Origin: Laspinema palackyanum D2a
GTDB taxonomy: Bacteria; Cyanobacteriota; Cyanobacteriia; Cyanobacteriales; Laspinemataceae
Assembly: GCA_025370845.1 (NCBI GenBank)
Contig: JAMXFF010000020.1
Location: 77,803-127,389 of the forward strand
Reading direction: 5' to 3'
Length of the DNA stretch: 49,587 bases
Shown here piece by piece: positions 18,381 through 26,421 of the stretch (positions are counted from its first letter, which is position 1; each line of letters begins with the position of its first letter). The notes beneath the pieces were generated by a model, which was not told where the DNA came from, did not search any database, and was given only the letters and a program-made list of their open reading frames with translations. Position numbers and translations under genes: made by a program.

Positions 18381-19463
18381 TTAAACCGATCGCACTTGTG
18401 CCAAGACTAACCCAAACCAATTGTTTGGATCGGTCCAAGTTTTCACCGTAGTCAACCCTTGTGCTTGCAAATACTGCCGCATTTCGTCTAAATCAAATTT
18501 CCGGGAAATTTCCGTGAGGATGGTTTCTTCCGGTTTGAATTCAACGGTTAAATCCAAAGCGCGCAGTTGCACGGTTTGGGCGCGCCGACTTCGTAAGTGC
18601 ATTTCAATTTGATGTTGTTCTTCGTTATAAAATGCCCAATGTTCAAACTCGTCGGGTTTAAAATTACCATCAAAGCGCCAATTCAAATGATGCAACACAT
18701 TTTGATTAAATTCGGCAGTCACCCCTTGAGCATCGTTATAAGCCGGTTCTAAAATGGTGGGAGATTTATGCAGGTCAATTCCTAACAGGAAATATTCCCC
18801 AACTTCTAATGCCTGAGCAATATCGGCAAAAAAGCGATCGCATTCTTCTGGGTTCAAATTTCCCAAGGTACTGCCTAAAAAACAGAGGGTGCGGGTGGGC
18901 AGAATCGCGGGAGTCAAATTCGCCAGGGCTAATTCATAAGTGCTGACTAGCCCATGCACCTGCAATGAAGGATAATCTAATAATAACTGATTAGCGCTAC
19001 TTTCCAAAATTCCCCCACTGACATCAATCGGCAAATAGCGCAGGGGATATCCGAGATTTTCGTAAGCGTCTAAAAGAATACGGGTTTTGGTGGAACTGCC
19101 ACTGCCGAGTTCTACGATTTCGCTTGAACCCGTGATTTGGGCAATTTCTGCGGAACAATCCTGCAAAATTGCGGCTTCAGTCCGAGTGGGATAATATTCG
19201 GGTAAGTCGCAGATTTGCTCAAATAAATGAGACCCGCGATCGTCATAAAAATAACGAGGGGAAAGGGTTTTTTGCGTCTGGGTTAACCCCTCAATGACAT
19301 CAGAACCGTTATCGATTTCTGTGGAAGAAAGGGTGGGGCTGACTAATCGTTCTAGCCGCAAGCGTTCCGATAGAATAGCGGGTTCAAAGTCAACCCGGGT
19401 GGCTAACTCTGGAGTCTCAGACGGTTTGGCAAATTTCATCCGTATTTTTGGGGGTGGAGGCAT
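18381..19463 (-). CDS. egtD: L-histidine N-alpha-methyltransferase EgtD
   Basis: A 360-residue SAM-dependent enzyme converting histidine to hercynine (three methylations), the first step of ergothioneine synthesis. Family features: LSPRYFYDDRGSHLFEQICDLPEYYPTRTE near residue 70, the SAM site VELGSGSSTKTR near 117, PIDVSGG, and GSTLGNLNPEE near 195. The C-terminal DPNNWFGLVLAQ is usual in EgtD. The ATG at 19463 is used. A TTG at 19469 and an ATG at 19439 are alternatives, and none has a clear ribosome site. It lies 184 bases downstream of egtB on the same strand. Confidence 0.92.
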   Translation of the reverse strand: MPPPPKIRMKFAKPSETPELATRVDFEPAILSERLRLERLVSPTLSSTEIDNGSDVIEGLTQTQKTLSPRYFYDDRGSHLFEQICDLPEYYPTRTEAAILQDCSAEIAQITGSSEIVELGSGSSTKTRILLDAYENLGYPLRYLPIDVSGGILESSANQLLLDYPSLQVHGLVSTYELALANLTPAILPTRTLCFLGSTLGNLNPEECDRFFADIAQALEVGEYFLLGIDLHKSPTILEPAYNDAQGVTAEFNQNVLHHLNWRFDGNFKPDEFEHWAFYNEEQHQIEMHLRSRRAQTVQLRALDLTVEFKPEETILTEISRKFDLDEMRQYLQAQGLTTVKTWTDPNNWFGLVLAQVRSV

Positions 19464-19647
19464 GAACAAATCCGGCTCACGGTTCTATCAATTATCTCAT
19501 TGTATGGGAGAGTGATAGAATCGCGATCGCCGTTCTTATATTGTCTCATTATCGGGGAAGACTCGGAGGAAAAAGTTCCTGCTTTAGGAAGAAATTTCCT
19601 CACTAATCGCGAACTCTAATTAATCGGATGGGTTTGCATAATTCCTA

Positions 19648-20928
19648 TTAATCACTTCCCCCAGCACAGCGAAATCCTGCTAAAATCTGCCGCATCCAAG
19701 GATGATACCAGTTGCGGAAACTGCCGCGCATCGCCCAAGGACGAGTCGCCCAACTGCTGCCGCGTAAGACGCGATGCTGTTGGTCAAAATAGGTTTGGGA
19801 GTATCCGGGGTAGGGATAGGGTTTAAATCCCGGATAGGGGGCAAACCAGCTAGAGGTCCATTCCCAGACATTTCCCATCATGTCGTAACATCCGTAAGCG
19901 CTAACCCCCTGGGGATAACGATTAACCGGGGTCGTTTGAGCTTGTTGATTATCGTGATTGCATCTATCCTGGGTCGGAAATTCATCTCCCCAAGGATAGA
20001 TGCGCTGGGTCTGGGTCACCGGATCCCAACAGGCCGCTTTTTCCCATTCCGCTTCCGTGGGGAGTCGCTTCCCCACAAATCTTGTGTATGCTTCCGCTTC
20101 ATAGTAACTGACGCCACAGACGGGATGATGATTAAACGCCAGTTCCTCTCGCCAGTACAGCGGTTGAGTCACTTGTGCGCCTTGTAACCAGTCCCAACCG
20201 GCCTTAGACCACCAATCCCGCGTTTGATATCCTCCGCATTGTATAAATTGCCGATATTGTTCACAGGTGACGGGATAGGGGTCAATGGTGTAATCTGGCA
20301 GGTACAATCGTTGGGGGGATTGCTCGTTATCTAGGGCATCGGGACCATCACTTCCGAACCAAAACTCTCCGGCAGGAATAGGGACAGATTGAGTGGGCAA
20401 TTTTGAAGCATCGCCGATCGCCTCCTCTCCTTTTCCCATCGCCCATTTCTGCAATTGCAAAATAAAGGCAATGGTTTCTGTATGCTGACTTTCATGCTGT
20501 AGGATAAACCGCCAAATTCGCTCTTGTTTTTCCAAATCAGCGGTTTTTAAATACGCAAAAACCTGCGATCGCACAGCCGAAATATAATCCAAAATCTCCG
20601 GCAACGGAGGCAACTTGACTCTTTGATGTTTCGGCAATCCATCCTGTGCCATCAGTTGCCGATACTGGGGAAATAAAGGCGCTATTCCTGCACCGCGTTC
20701 CAGCAACCATAACCCTTCCGTAAATCCAATATGTCCTAAGTGCCAACCCACCGGACTAAAATCGGGATGGACTTGACAGCGAAAGGTCGCGTCATCCATT
20801 GATTCAAAGAGTTTGAGGGTGCCGAGGCGACAGTGATGCATCGATTCGCGGAGTTCCTCTCGCACTACATCCGGGTCACGGACTACCCCAGAGGCGATCG
20901 CCTTAGATTTGATGGATATTGATGTCAA
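19648..20928 (-). CDS. egtB: Ergothioneine sulfoxide synthase EgtB
   Basis: A 426-residue non-haem iron enzyme joining hercynine with gamma-glutamylcysteine (or cysteine) using oxygen. It has a DinB-like N-terminal domain with the iron-ligand region WHLGH (H63, H66) and HESQH (H145, H149), then an FGE-sulfatase domain (about 185-426). The FGE part has WFGSDGPDALDNEQSP, LPTEAEWEKAA, MGNVWEWTSSW, VLRGSSW and LAGFRC. A TTG start at 20928 is chosen because GGGGAG lies four bases upstream. It overlaps the egtC end by 26 bases, so the two are translationally linked. GTG and ATG codons further in are weaker choices. Confidence 0.92.
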   Translation of the reverse strand: MTSISIKSKAIASGVVRDPDVVREELRESMHHCRLGTLKLFESMDDATFRCQVHPDFSPVGWHLGHIGFTEGLWLLERGAGIAPLFPQYRQLMAQDGLPKHQRVKLPPLPEILDYISAVRSQVFAYLKTADLEKQERIWRFILQHESQHTETIAFILQLQKWAMGKGEEAIGDASKLPTQSVPIPAGEFWFGSDGPDALDNEQSPQRLYLPDYTIDPYPVTCEQYRQFIQCGGYQTRDWWSKAGWDWLQGAQVTQPLYWREELAFNHHPVCGVSYYEAEAYTRFVGKRLPTEAEWEKAACWDPVTQTQRIYPWGDEFPTQDRCNHDNQQAQTTPVNRYPQGVSAYGCYDMMGNVWEWTSSWFAPYPGFKPYPYPGYSQTYFDQQHRVLRGSSWATRPWAMRGSFRNWYHPWMRQILAGFRCAGGSD

Positions 20929-21709
20929 GGTTCTCCCCCACCGTAATAATACTTTCTTCCGGACATTTATGCCAATCTCCCTCGAACAAAGGTTCCGAAG
21001 CAATCATCACCGAGTCGGGAAAGTTCGGATCATCCCGCAACCAGTACAAAGTGGGTGCACCTGTCTGATGAGCAAAGCGTGAGGCAACCAATTGATGTCC
21101 GTCAGTGATGATAAAATTCGCCGAAAATTTCACTCCTTCGGGTCTAGCCAGTTCCGTTAAAATGGTTAAGGTACTGTGCAATGCAGAAGTGAGGGGGGGA
21201 TGAGATTGCGGGTGATGATCCGCTGTGACATCTAACAGGGATAGAAATAGGGCAAAAATATGTTCCGTGTCCGTCGTCCCGCTAATTTGCTGGTAAATAT
21301 CATCCTCTAGCTTGTTGCGAATCGGACGATATAGGGTTTTGCGGAAGTTGTCGATAAACCCGTTATGCACCGCCATAATCCGGCGATCGCCAAAAGGTGG
21401 ACAATTGCTCAACGTCACATCCTGTCCGGCAGTCGCACTGCGGACACATCCGAGGAAGGTTCCAGTTTCAATATACCGACTCAAATGCGGCAGGTTCGTA
21501 TCATTCCAAATCGGCAGCAGATTTTTGTAAGTAAAGGGATCAACGTCCCGGTCCGAATCATACCATCCGATGCCAAACCCATCCGCATTGACGACTCCGG
21601 AGGTCATCTCTCGGGGTTGATAGCTTTGCGCTACCAGGGAATGTTCAGGTTTTAGGAGTAGGCAGTCGAGTTGAATCGGTCGGCCTAAGTAAGCAAGTAA
21701 ACGACACAT
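20903..21709 (-). CDS. egtC: Class II glutamine amidotransferase EgtC
   Basis: A 268-residue Ntn hydrolase. The ATG at 21709 gives MCRLLAYLG, placing the nucleophile Cys at position 2 as the fold requires. The glutaminase regions are GFGIGWY, HNGFIDNF and SGTTDTEHIFALF. In ergothioneine synthesis EgtC removes the gamma-glutamyl group from gamma-glutamyl-hercynylcysteine sulfoxide. Its presence directly upstream of egtB implies a gamma-glutamylcysteine-dependent route. It is the first gene of an apparent egtC-egtB-egtD unit. EgtA and EgtE are not in the window. Confidence 0.85.
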   Translation of the reverse strand: MCRLLAYLGRPIQLDCLLLKPEHSLVAQSYQPREMTSGVVNADGFGIGWYDSDRDVDPFTYKNLLPIWNDTNLPHLSRYIETGTFLGCVRSATAGQDVTLSNCPPFGDRRIMAVHNGFIDNFRKTLYRPIRNKLEDDIYQQISGTTDTEHIFALFLSLLDVTADHHPQSHPPLTSALHSTLTILTELARPEGVKFSANFIITDGHQLVASRFAHQTGAPTLYWLRDDPNFPDSVMIASEPLFEGDWHKCPEESIITVGENLDINIHQI

Positions 21710-21824
21710 AGTAAATTTTGGATTTGACTCTGTAAAATTATAGAGCAAATCAGTCCCGGGTGAAGTTCAAACTTTCCTCGGGTGACTCAACACCCTTGTC
21801 AAGATAGGCAACCTACACAGATCC

Positions 21825-22490
21825 ATGAAGTATATTGTTTTGTTTGTCATGTTGGGGGCCGGACTGCTCACCTTGGGAGAGCAATTAGGCGGATTCGGAT
21901 GGTTATTCGCCTGGTTAGGTCTGGATTTTTTAATTGTGGCTGCCGCTTATCTGAAACTGGGGTATAAAATTTTTGGCAAGCGCTCCACCGATGGACAATT
22001 GGCAACTCCTTCGGTTATCTTATTATTCCCTTACCTGTTATTTTGTTGGGGTTTTTGGCATCTCCAGCGCCGATTTTTGGGAGAAGACTGTTATAATTAT
22101 ATTGCACCGGGTTTGTGGATGGGCAGACGGGCTTTTGTGGATGAGCTACCGGCGGATATTAGTTTATTAGTGGATTTAACTGCCGAATTTTCCGAACCCA
22201 AAGGGGCGCTAGAGGGGAAAGACTATCTTTGTTTTCCGACTTTAGATGCTCATGTTCCCGATGAGGGTGAATTCCGCGCCTTAGTCCAAAAAATTGCGGA
22301 TTGGCCGGGAAATGTTTACATCCACTGTGCGATTGGACATGGGCGATCGGCCACGGTTGCCGCTGCGGTTTTGATGGCCCGAGGATTGGCAATCAATGCT
22401 CAGGAAGCGGAAGCGATGTTAAAGAAAGCGCGACCCTGGATTAAGTTAAATCAAGCCCAACGTCAGTTATTAGAAACGGTTGTGTTTTAA
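21825..22490 (+). CDS. Membrane-anchored dual-specificity phosphatase
   Basis: A 221-residue protein with about three N-terminal transmembrane segments (2-20, 25-45, 61-80) followed by a cytoplasmic-type DSP domain (90-221). The catalytic loop is VYIHCAIGHGRS, with nucleophile C168 and R174, and a candidate general acid is D141 (TLDAHVPDEG). Substrates may be phospho-proteins, inositol phosphates or phospholipids. Related membrane-linked phosphatases act on lipids, but this is inference. It is divergent from the egt genes. Confidence 0.8.
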   Translation: MKYIVLFVMLGAGLLTLGEQLGGFGWLFAWLGLDFLIVAAAYLKLGYKIFGKRSTDGQLATPSVILLFPYLLFCWGFWHLQRRFLGEDCYNYIAPGLWMGRRAFVDELPADISLLVDLTAEFSEPKGALEGKDYLCFPTLDAHVPDEGEFRALVQKIADWPGNVYIHCAIGHGRSATVAAAVLMARGLAINAQEAEAMLKKARPWIKLNQAQRQLLETVVF

Positions 22491-22533
22491 TTCAGGAATA
22501 CAGGACTTACTCCATCTTTAACATTAAATCCTA

Positions 22534-22699
22534 AATAGACCTCTTGCGAAATTGTCTGAAGCCCCCTTTAAAAAGGGGATTTGGGGGATTTTTCCAGTAT
22601 TTGGTAAGAAGTCTAATAGACCTCTTGCATAAATCTCTTAAGCCCCCCTTGTTAAGGGGGGTTGGGGGGATCAATCCGGTATTTTGCAAGAAGTCTAAT
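22534..22699. repeat. Two tandem MITE-like elements with TAGACCTCTTGC ends
   Basis: Copy 1 (22534-22615) and copy 2 (22615-22699) share TAGACCTCTTGC at the left and (T)AAGAAGTCTA at the right. The ends are imperfect inverted repeats, and an internal CCCCC/GGGGG stem lies between. Copy 2 contains the AAGGGGGGTTGGGGGGAT module that also occurs inverted at 12843-12879. Confidence 0.75.
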
Positions 22700-22768
22700 G
22701 TAGAGGCGAATCGCGAATTGCCTCTACACATTTAGGGTGGAGTCTCAAAATCTTCGTAAGTCCTGACT
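22699..22768. repeat. TGTAGAGGC inverted-repeat element, copy 1
   Basis: TGTAGAGGC (22699-22707) and GCCTCTACA (22720-22728) form a 9-bp stem, followed by a conserved CATTTAGGG and a TTCGTAAGTCCTGA tail. A second copy with the same tail lies at 45690-45764. Confidence 0.75.
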
Positions 22769-23052
22769 TAGGGGATTGCAAAAAATAAAACCGCAAAAAC
22801 GTTCAACGTCCCCCCTTCAGGGGTTTCTTTAATCAAGATGACTCAGTAAAGGAGTCACTACGAACATTTGGATGATTGATTTTTTGGAGTTCCCTTAATG
22901 GTTTTATTGCCCAGTTCACTCCGTGAATCCCCCGATGGAGATTTAATTCTCTCTAAATCGGTTATTTTATAGCCGCTTAAAAATATGTCAACATTTAATT
23001 GTGATCCGGCGTCTATGCTATTTATTAGAACAAAAACAGGAGTCAATGCTTT

Positions 23053-24237
23053 ATGAAATCTGAAAGAATTCTTTTTTCGTTGGTGTTAATGGGGTTGATT
23101 GGATTAATCGCCCCTTTAGGGGGATTGAACGCTGCTGAAACGACCCTACCGGGGTTAAGAGGAGAGTCGGCCACTTTGATAGCGAAGGGCGATCGCCAGT
23201 TGAATCTGGATAATGTCCCCAGATCGGTGCAAAGTGCGGTAATTAGTGACCTGTCGCGCCGCCAAAATATCCCCGAACGACAAATCCGAATTACGGAAGC
23301 AACCCGCCAAACTTGGCCGGATTCCTGTCTGGGTTTGTCTGGACCGAACGAATTCTGCTCTCAAGTGCGAACCGATGGCTGGCGGCTTGTGTTAGAAGAA
23401 AACAACAATCGGTGGGTGTATCGCACCGATGAAAACGGTCGAACGGTTCGGTTAGAATCGGGACAGAATGCAGCAAGTACAGAGTTACCGCGATCGGTCT
23501 CCGATGCTGTCTTACAAGCGGTTTCCAGTCGGACGCGGATGTCTATCAATAACTTTCGGATTGTGAAAGCGGTGCGCCAGACTTGGCCGGATGGCTGCCT
23601 AGGGGTTCCCCAATCCGGGTTCATGTGTACACAAGCGCTGGTTGAGGGGTGGGAAGTGACCGTGATCAGCGATCGCGCTGCGGGTCAACGGTGGATTTAT
23701 CGCACCGATAACTCGGGTCGTACTGTTATTTTATCTGAAGCTTACGATAGTCAGTCCAGCTTACCGCGATCGGGTCCTAATGGTGTCTTACAAGAGTCTG
23801 CAAATCGCCCTATCCCGAATTCCTCACAAATTCAAACTCACGAAATGCCCGGTCCGTTAACCCAGGGAATTATCTTCCGCGCTATTTCCAGTGGAGGAAT
23901 CACGGGACAGACTTATGAAACGGTCCTGATGAATAATGGTACATTGATGCAGGTCTTACAAGGACCGGGCAATGCCAATGATTCCGGGCGGCGAGTGGGT
24001 CGCATTTCCCCCCGAGAAGTGCAGGAGTTTCGCCGGTTGCTTTCCCAGCAGCAATTCGATCGCTATAACGGATTGAATGTATCTCAGTCTGGGGGGAGTG
24101 CCGACTATATTACAGTTACCCTTTCTAGTCGTTCGAGTACGATTCGCTATGCCGATATCAGCCAACAACAGCTACCCACCAATTTACAGCCGGTGATTCA
24201 ATCATGGAATCGCATTGTGAGTCAAATTGGACGGTAA
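23053..24237 (+). CDS. Secreted protein with two Cys-pair repeats and a C-terminal domain
   Basis: A 394-residue exported protein of unknown function with a signal peptide at about 1-28. Two tandem repeats of about 82 residues (55-136 and 145-228) share the layout LPRSVxxAV, an ITEATRQTWPDSCLGL or VKAVRQTWPDGCLGV core, a second Cys, GW, and W(V/I)YRTD. Each repeat has two cysteines exactly ten residues apart (C92/C102, C182/C192), probably disulfide-bonded. A third repeat starts near 236 (LPRSGPNGVLQ) but is cut short. A separate domain of about 125 residues follows, with GRISPREVQEFRRLLSQQQF. CAGGAGT lies ten bases before the ATG. A paralogue lies at 24956. Confidence 0.8.
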   Translation: MKSERILFSLVLMGLIGLIAPLGGLNAAETTLPGLRGESATLIAKGDRQLNLDNVPRSVQSAVISDLSRRQNIPERQIRITEATRQTWPDSCLGLSGPNEFCSQVRTDGWRLVLEENNNRWVYRTDENGRTVRLESGQNAASTELPRSVSDAVLQAVSSRTRMSINNFRIVKAVRQTWPDGCLGVPQSGFMCTQALVEGWEVTVISDRAAGQRWIYRTDNSGRTVILSEAYDSQSSLPRSGPNGVLQESANRPIPNSSQIQTHEMPGPLTQGIIFRAISSGGITGQTYETVLMNNGTLMQVLQGPGNANDSGRRVGRISPREVQEFRRLLSQQQFDRYNGLNVSQSGGSADYITVTLSSRSSTIRYADISQQQLPTNLQPVIQSWNRIVSQIGR

Positions 24238-24955
24238 AGGGTCCGATTAAATTGAGATGAAAATGAGGCCGCTCTTGAGGAGTCGGAGTGACTTTGGACG
24301 AGGGTAAGGGAGAAGTTAAAAACCGGGTTTCTATTCTGATTAAGTGATGAATTTCACCTCAATGTTGTCAAGAAATCCGGTATTTTTTCCGCCTTATTTC
24401 AGCGTGAATCCAGGGTTTAGAGTAACGAGATGGCAGAGGGTCCCTGGGAGCTAAACCGGAGTAAATTGAATTCAGGTAGCCGGGGATACAAACGGGCAGA
24501 ACGATTTGCGTATTGGCGCGATCGCGCTGCCCGTCTTGATTTATGGGACATATTCTGTTACCGTTGAAAATATACCCGTAGTGGGTTTTACATAAACGCC
24601 CGATCAATATTGGGGCGGTTTCGGATAAAACAGCGATCGCCAATTCCCTTCAATTACTCGGATCCCTGTCGGGAAAAGGATGGGTTGCAAGTGAGTTCTT
24701 GTGATTGGAAGTCAGATAAAATGACAAGGGAAAGTCTGTGATTTAGGTTTCTGTTGTGGGATTATCCCGGAACTCGCAACCTCTCGATTGAAGTAGCGTT
24801 TGCGGAACTTACAGCCAGGGTGTTGTTGTCTAAATTGACATCTGAGGTTGAACTCGATCGCAGAAACTCCATTGTGATCTTGCCCCCAGGATGCCATGTG
24901 CAATCCGGGTTAATTCCAACAGGCATTTAGGCATCGCCGATAACGGAGCAGTGCT
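24238..24955. other. Gene-free spacer between the two Cys-pair repeat genes
   Basis: About 720 bases. It contains AAACCGGGTTTCT (24320-24332) with an imperfect partner AGAAATCCGGT (24371-24381). No convincing coding sequence. Confidence 0.5.
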
Positions 24956-25975
24956 ATGAACCACGACGAACAACGCCGGAAAAAACAGCCTAACCCGCTG
25001 GTACTCGCCGTCATGCTGACAGGTGTCTTACTCCTAGAAGTGCATCCCAAAGCCGCTTCTAGTGCGAGTGCAGTGAGCGATCCAATGGCGATCGCAGGGC
25101 AACTCGTTCGCAATACGCGCAATCTGCTGCGTCAAACGATTGACCCATACCGTCTCCCGGAGGCGGTGAGCGAGGCAGTGGAACAGGACCTTTCCTACAA
25201 ACTGGGAATTCCCGCCTCTGAACTCTCCATTACTGACTACAGTCTGGAATCCCAGCCTCGTCAGTGTCAGGACAACGCGGAACCCCCCGAGGATTGTACC
25301 GATACCAGCCTACAGCCGTGGCGAATTGTCGTCGCCGATCGCTGGGTGTATCGCAGCGATCCCCAGGGACAGTCCCTGCAACTGGAAACCCCCGATGTGC
25401 CGGTTAGCTATCTCCCTGCTGAGGTTGCCAATGCAGTCCTAGAAGCCTCCGCCCGTCGTTCGGGGTTGGATATTGCCGAGCTCAGCATTACCCAAATTCA
25501 AGTCCGGGATTGGCCGAATCTCTGCCTAGAGGTAGATGCTTCTGGTAAAAATTGTCATACAGGCACTGTACCCGGTTGGCAGATTGCGATCGCCGCTGGT
25601 CAGAAACGTTTGGTTTATCACGTTGATCGCGCAGGGAAGGTCCTCTTATTCAATTCCGCCTTATCTTCCACCCTTGATCCTTTGGAGCAGCCCCCTTTGC
25701 CCTCGGGTTTAGCAACCCTAGTCAAAGCTGACCTCACGGAAAAAGTGGGGATTTCATCGGAACAATTGGACATCGCGGAATATAGCCCCCAAAGTTGGAG
25801 CGACAGTTGTCTAGGACTGCTCCATTCCCAAGCCGTCTGCGATCGCAACACTGTCAACGGCTGGCGAATCGTCCTCTCCAATGGTGGCACGCGCTGGGTT
25901 TATCGCACCGATGCCACCGGCAAAACCCTCGGCTTAGAAACCTCAATTTCTGAACCTCTAAACCCTAAAAACTAA
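24956..25975 (+). CDS. Secreted protein with three Cys-pair repeats
   Basis: A 339-residue protein with an N-terminal signal anchor (about 13-36). Three tandem repeats (66-144, 152-233, 247-328) are of the same unnamed domain as in the gene at 23053. Each has two cysteines exactly ten residues apart (C104/C114, C190/C200, C285/C295), a central W(P/S)D or related turn, PGW/NGW, and a final WVYRTD-like strand. Repeat 1 has diverged most: its first Cys lies in PRQC and TWPD is lost. GGAG lies seven bases before the ATG. It may be an envelope protein or inhibitor, but nothing in the sequence decides the function. Confidence 0.8.
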   Translation: MNHDEQRRKKQPNPLVLAVMLTGVLLLEVHPKAASSASAVSDPMAIAGQLVRNTRNLLRQTIDPYRLPEAVSEAVEQDLSYKLGIPASELSITDYSLESQPRQCQDNAEPPEDCTDTSLQPWRIVVADRWVYRSDPQGQSLQLETPDVPVSYLPAEVANAVLEASARRSGLDIAELSITQIQVRDWPNLCLEVDASGKNCHTGTVPGWQIAIAAGQKRLVYHVDRAGKVLLFNSALSSTLDPLEQPPLPSGLATLVKADLTEKVGISSEQLDIAEYSPQSWSDSCLGLLHSQAVCDRNTVNGWRIVLSNGGTRWVYRTDATGKTLGLETSISEPLNPKN

Positions 25976-26421
25976 CCCTTTAAAACCTAATTCACACTGA
26001 ATCTCTAACCTTAAATCTTTCCCTTCTTCCCCTGATCCCGTCTGCTAAACCCTGCAAAGGGAACCCTCCCCCAAAATAGCCCCGCTCGGAATTTACTCCG
26101 GAAGCGGGCCTATTTTCCTGAAATTTAAACCCATCCCGAGCCGACGATATTTTTCCGGCTCATCCCTTATGAACCCCTACAACCAAGGGTTTCCGGACTC
26201 GGAAAACCTCCTCAAATAGTGCTAATCTAACGATCACAACAGGGGTATTTCATTTTTTGGAGTTCCTGGATTAATCTACCTTTGCTCTGAGCCGCTTTAC
26301 CTTTTAAACTAGGGTATTCTACCCAGAAAGAAGCGCTTTCCTTCCCATCGACTCTTGGTGGTTAAATCCGTGAGGAAGGGCTTTCTGTGTCAAGGGAATC
26401 GAACTTCAGGAGGATTTTGCC
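25976..26421. other. Spacer with the terminator of the preceding gene
   Basis: It contains the terminator at 26074-26118 and an AT-rich stretch before the lipoprotein gene. No further structure seen. Confidence 0.5.
26074..26118 (+). terminator. Rho-independent terminator
   Basis: The stem AAATAGCCCCGCT/AGCGGGCCTATTT has one mismatch and an inner CGGA/TCCG stem, with short T-rich ends. It is placed after the three-repeat gene. Confidence 0.7.

Larger units (their letters stand above)
22491..23052. other. Gene-free spacer packed with repeat elements
   Basis: This spacer holds two tandem repeat elements (22534-22615 and 22615-22699) and an inverted repeat with a trailing conserved stretch (22699-22768). 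Around 22810-22830 there is a small CCCC/GGGG hairpin. No coding sequence. Confidence 0.7.
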
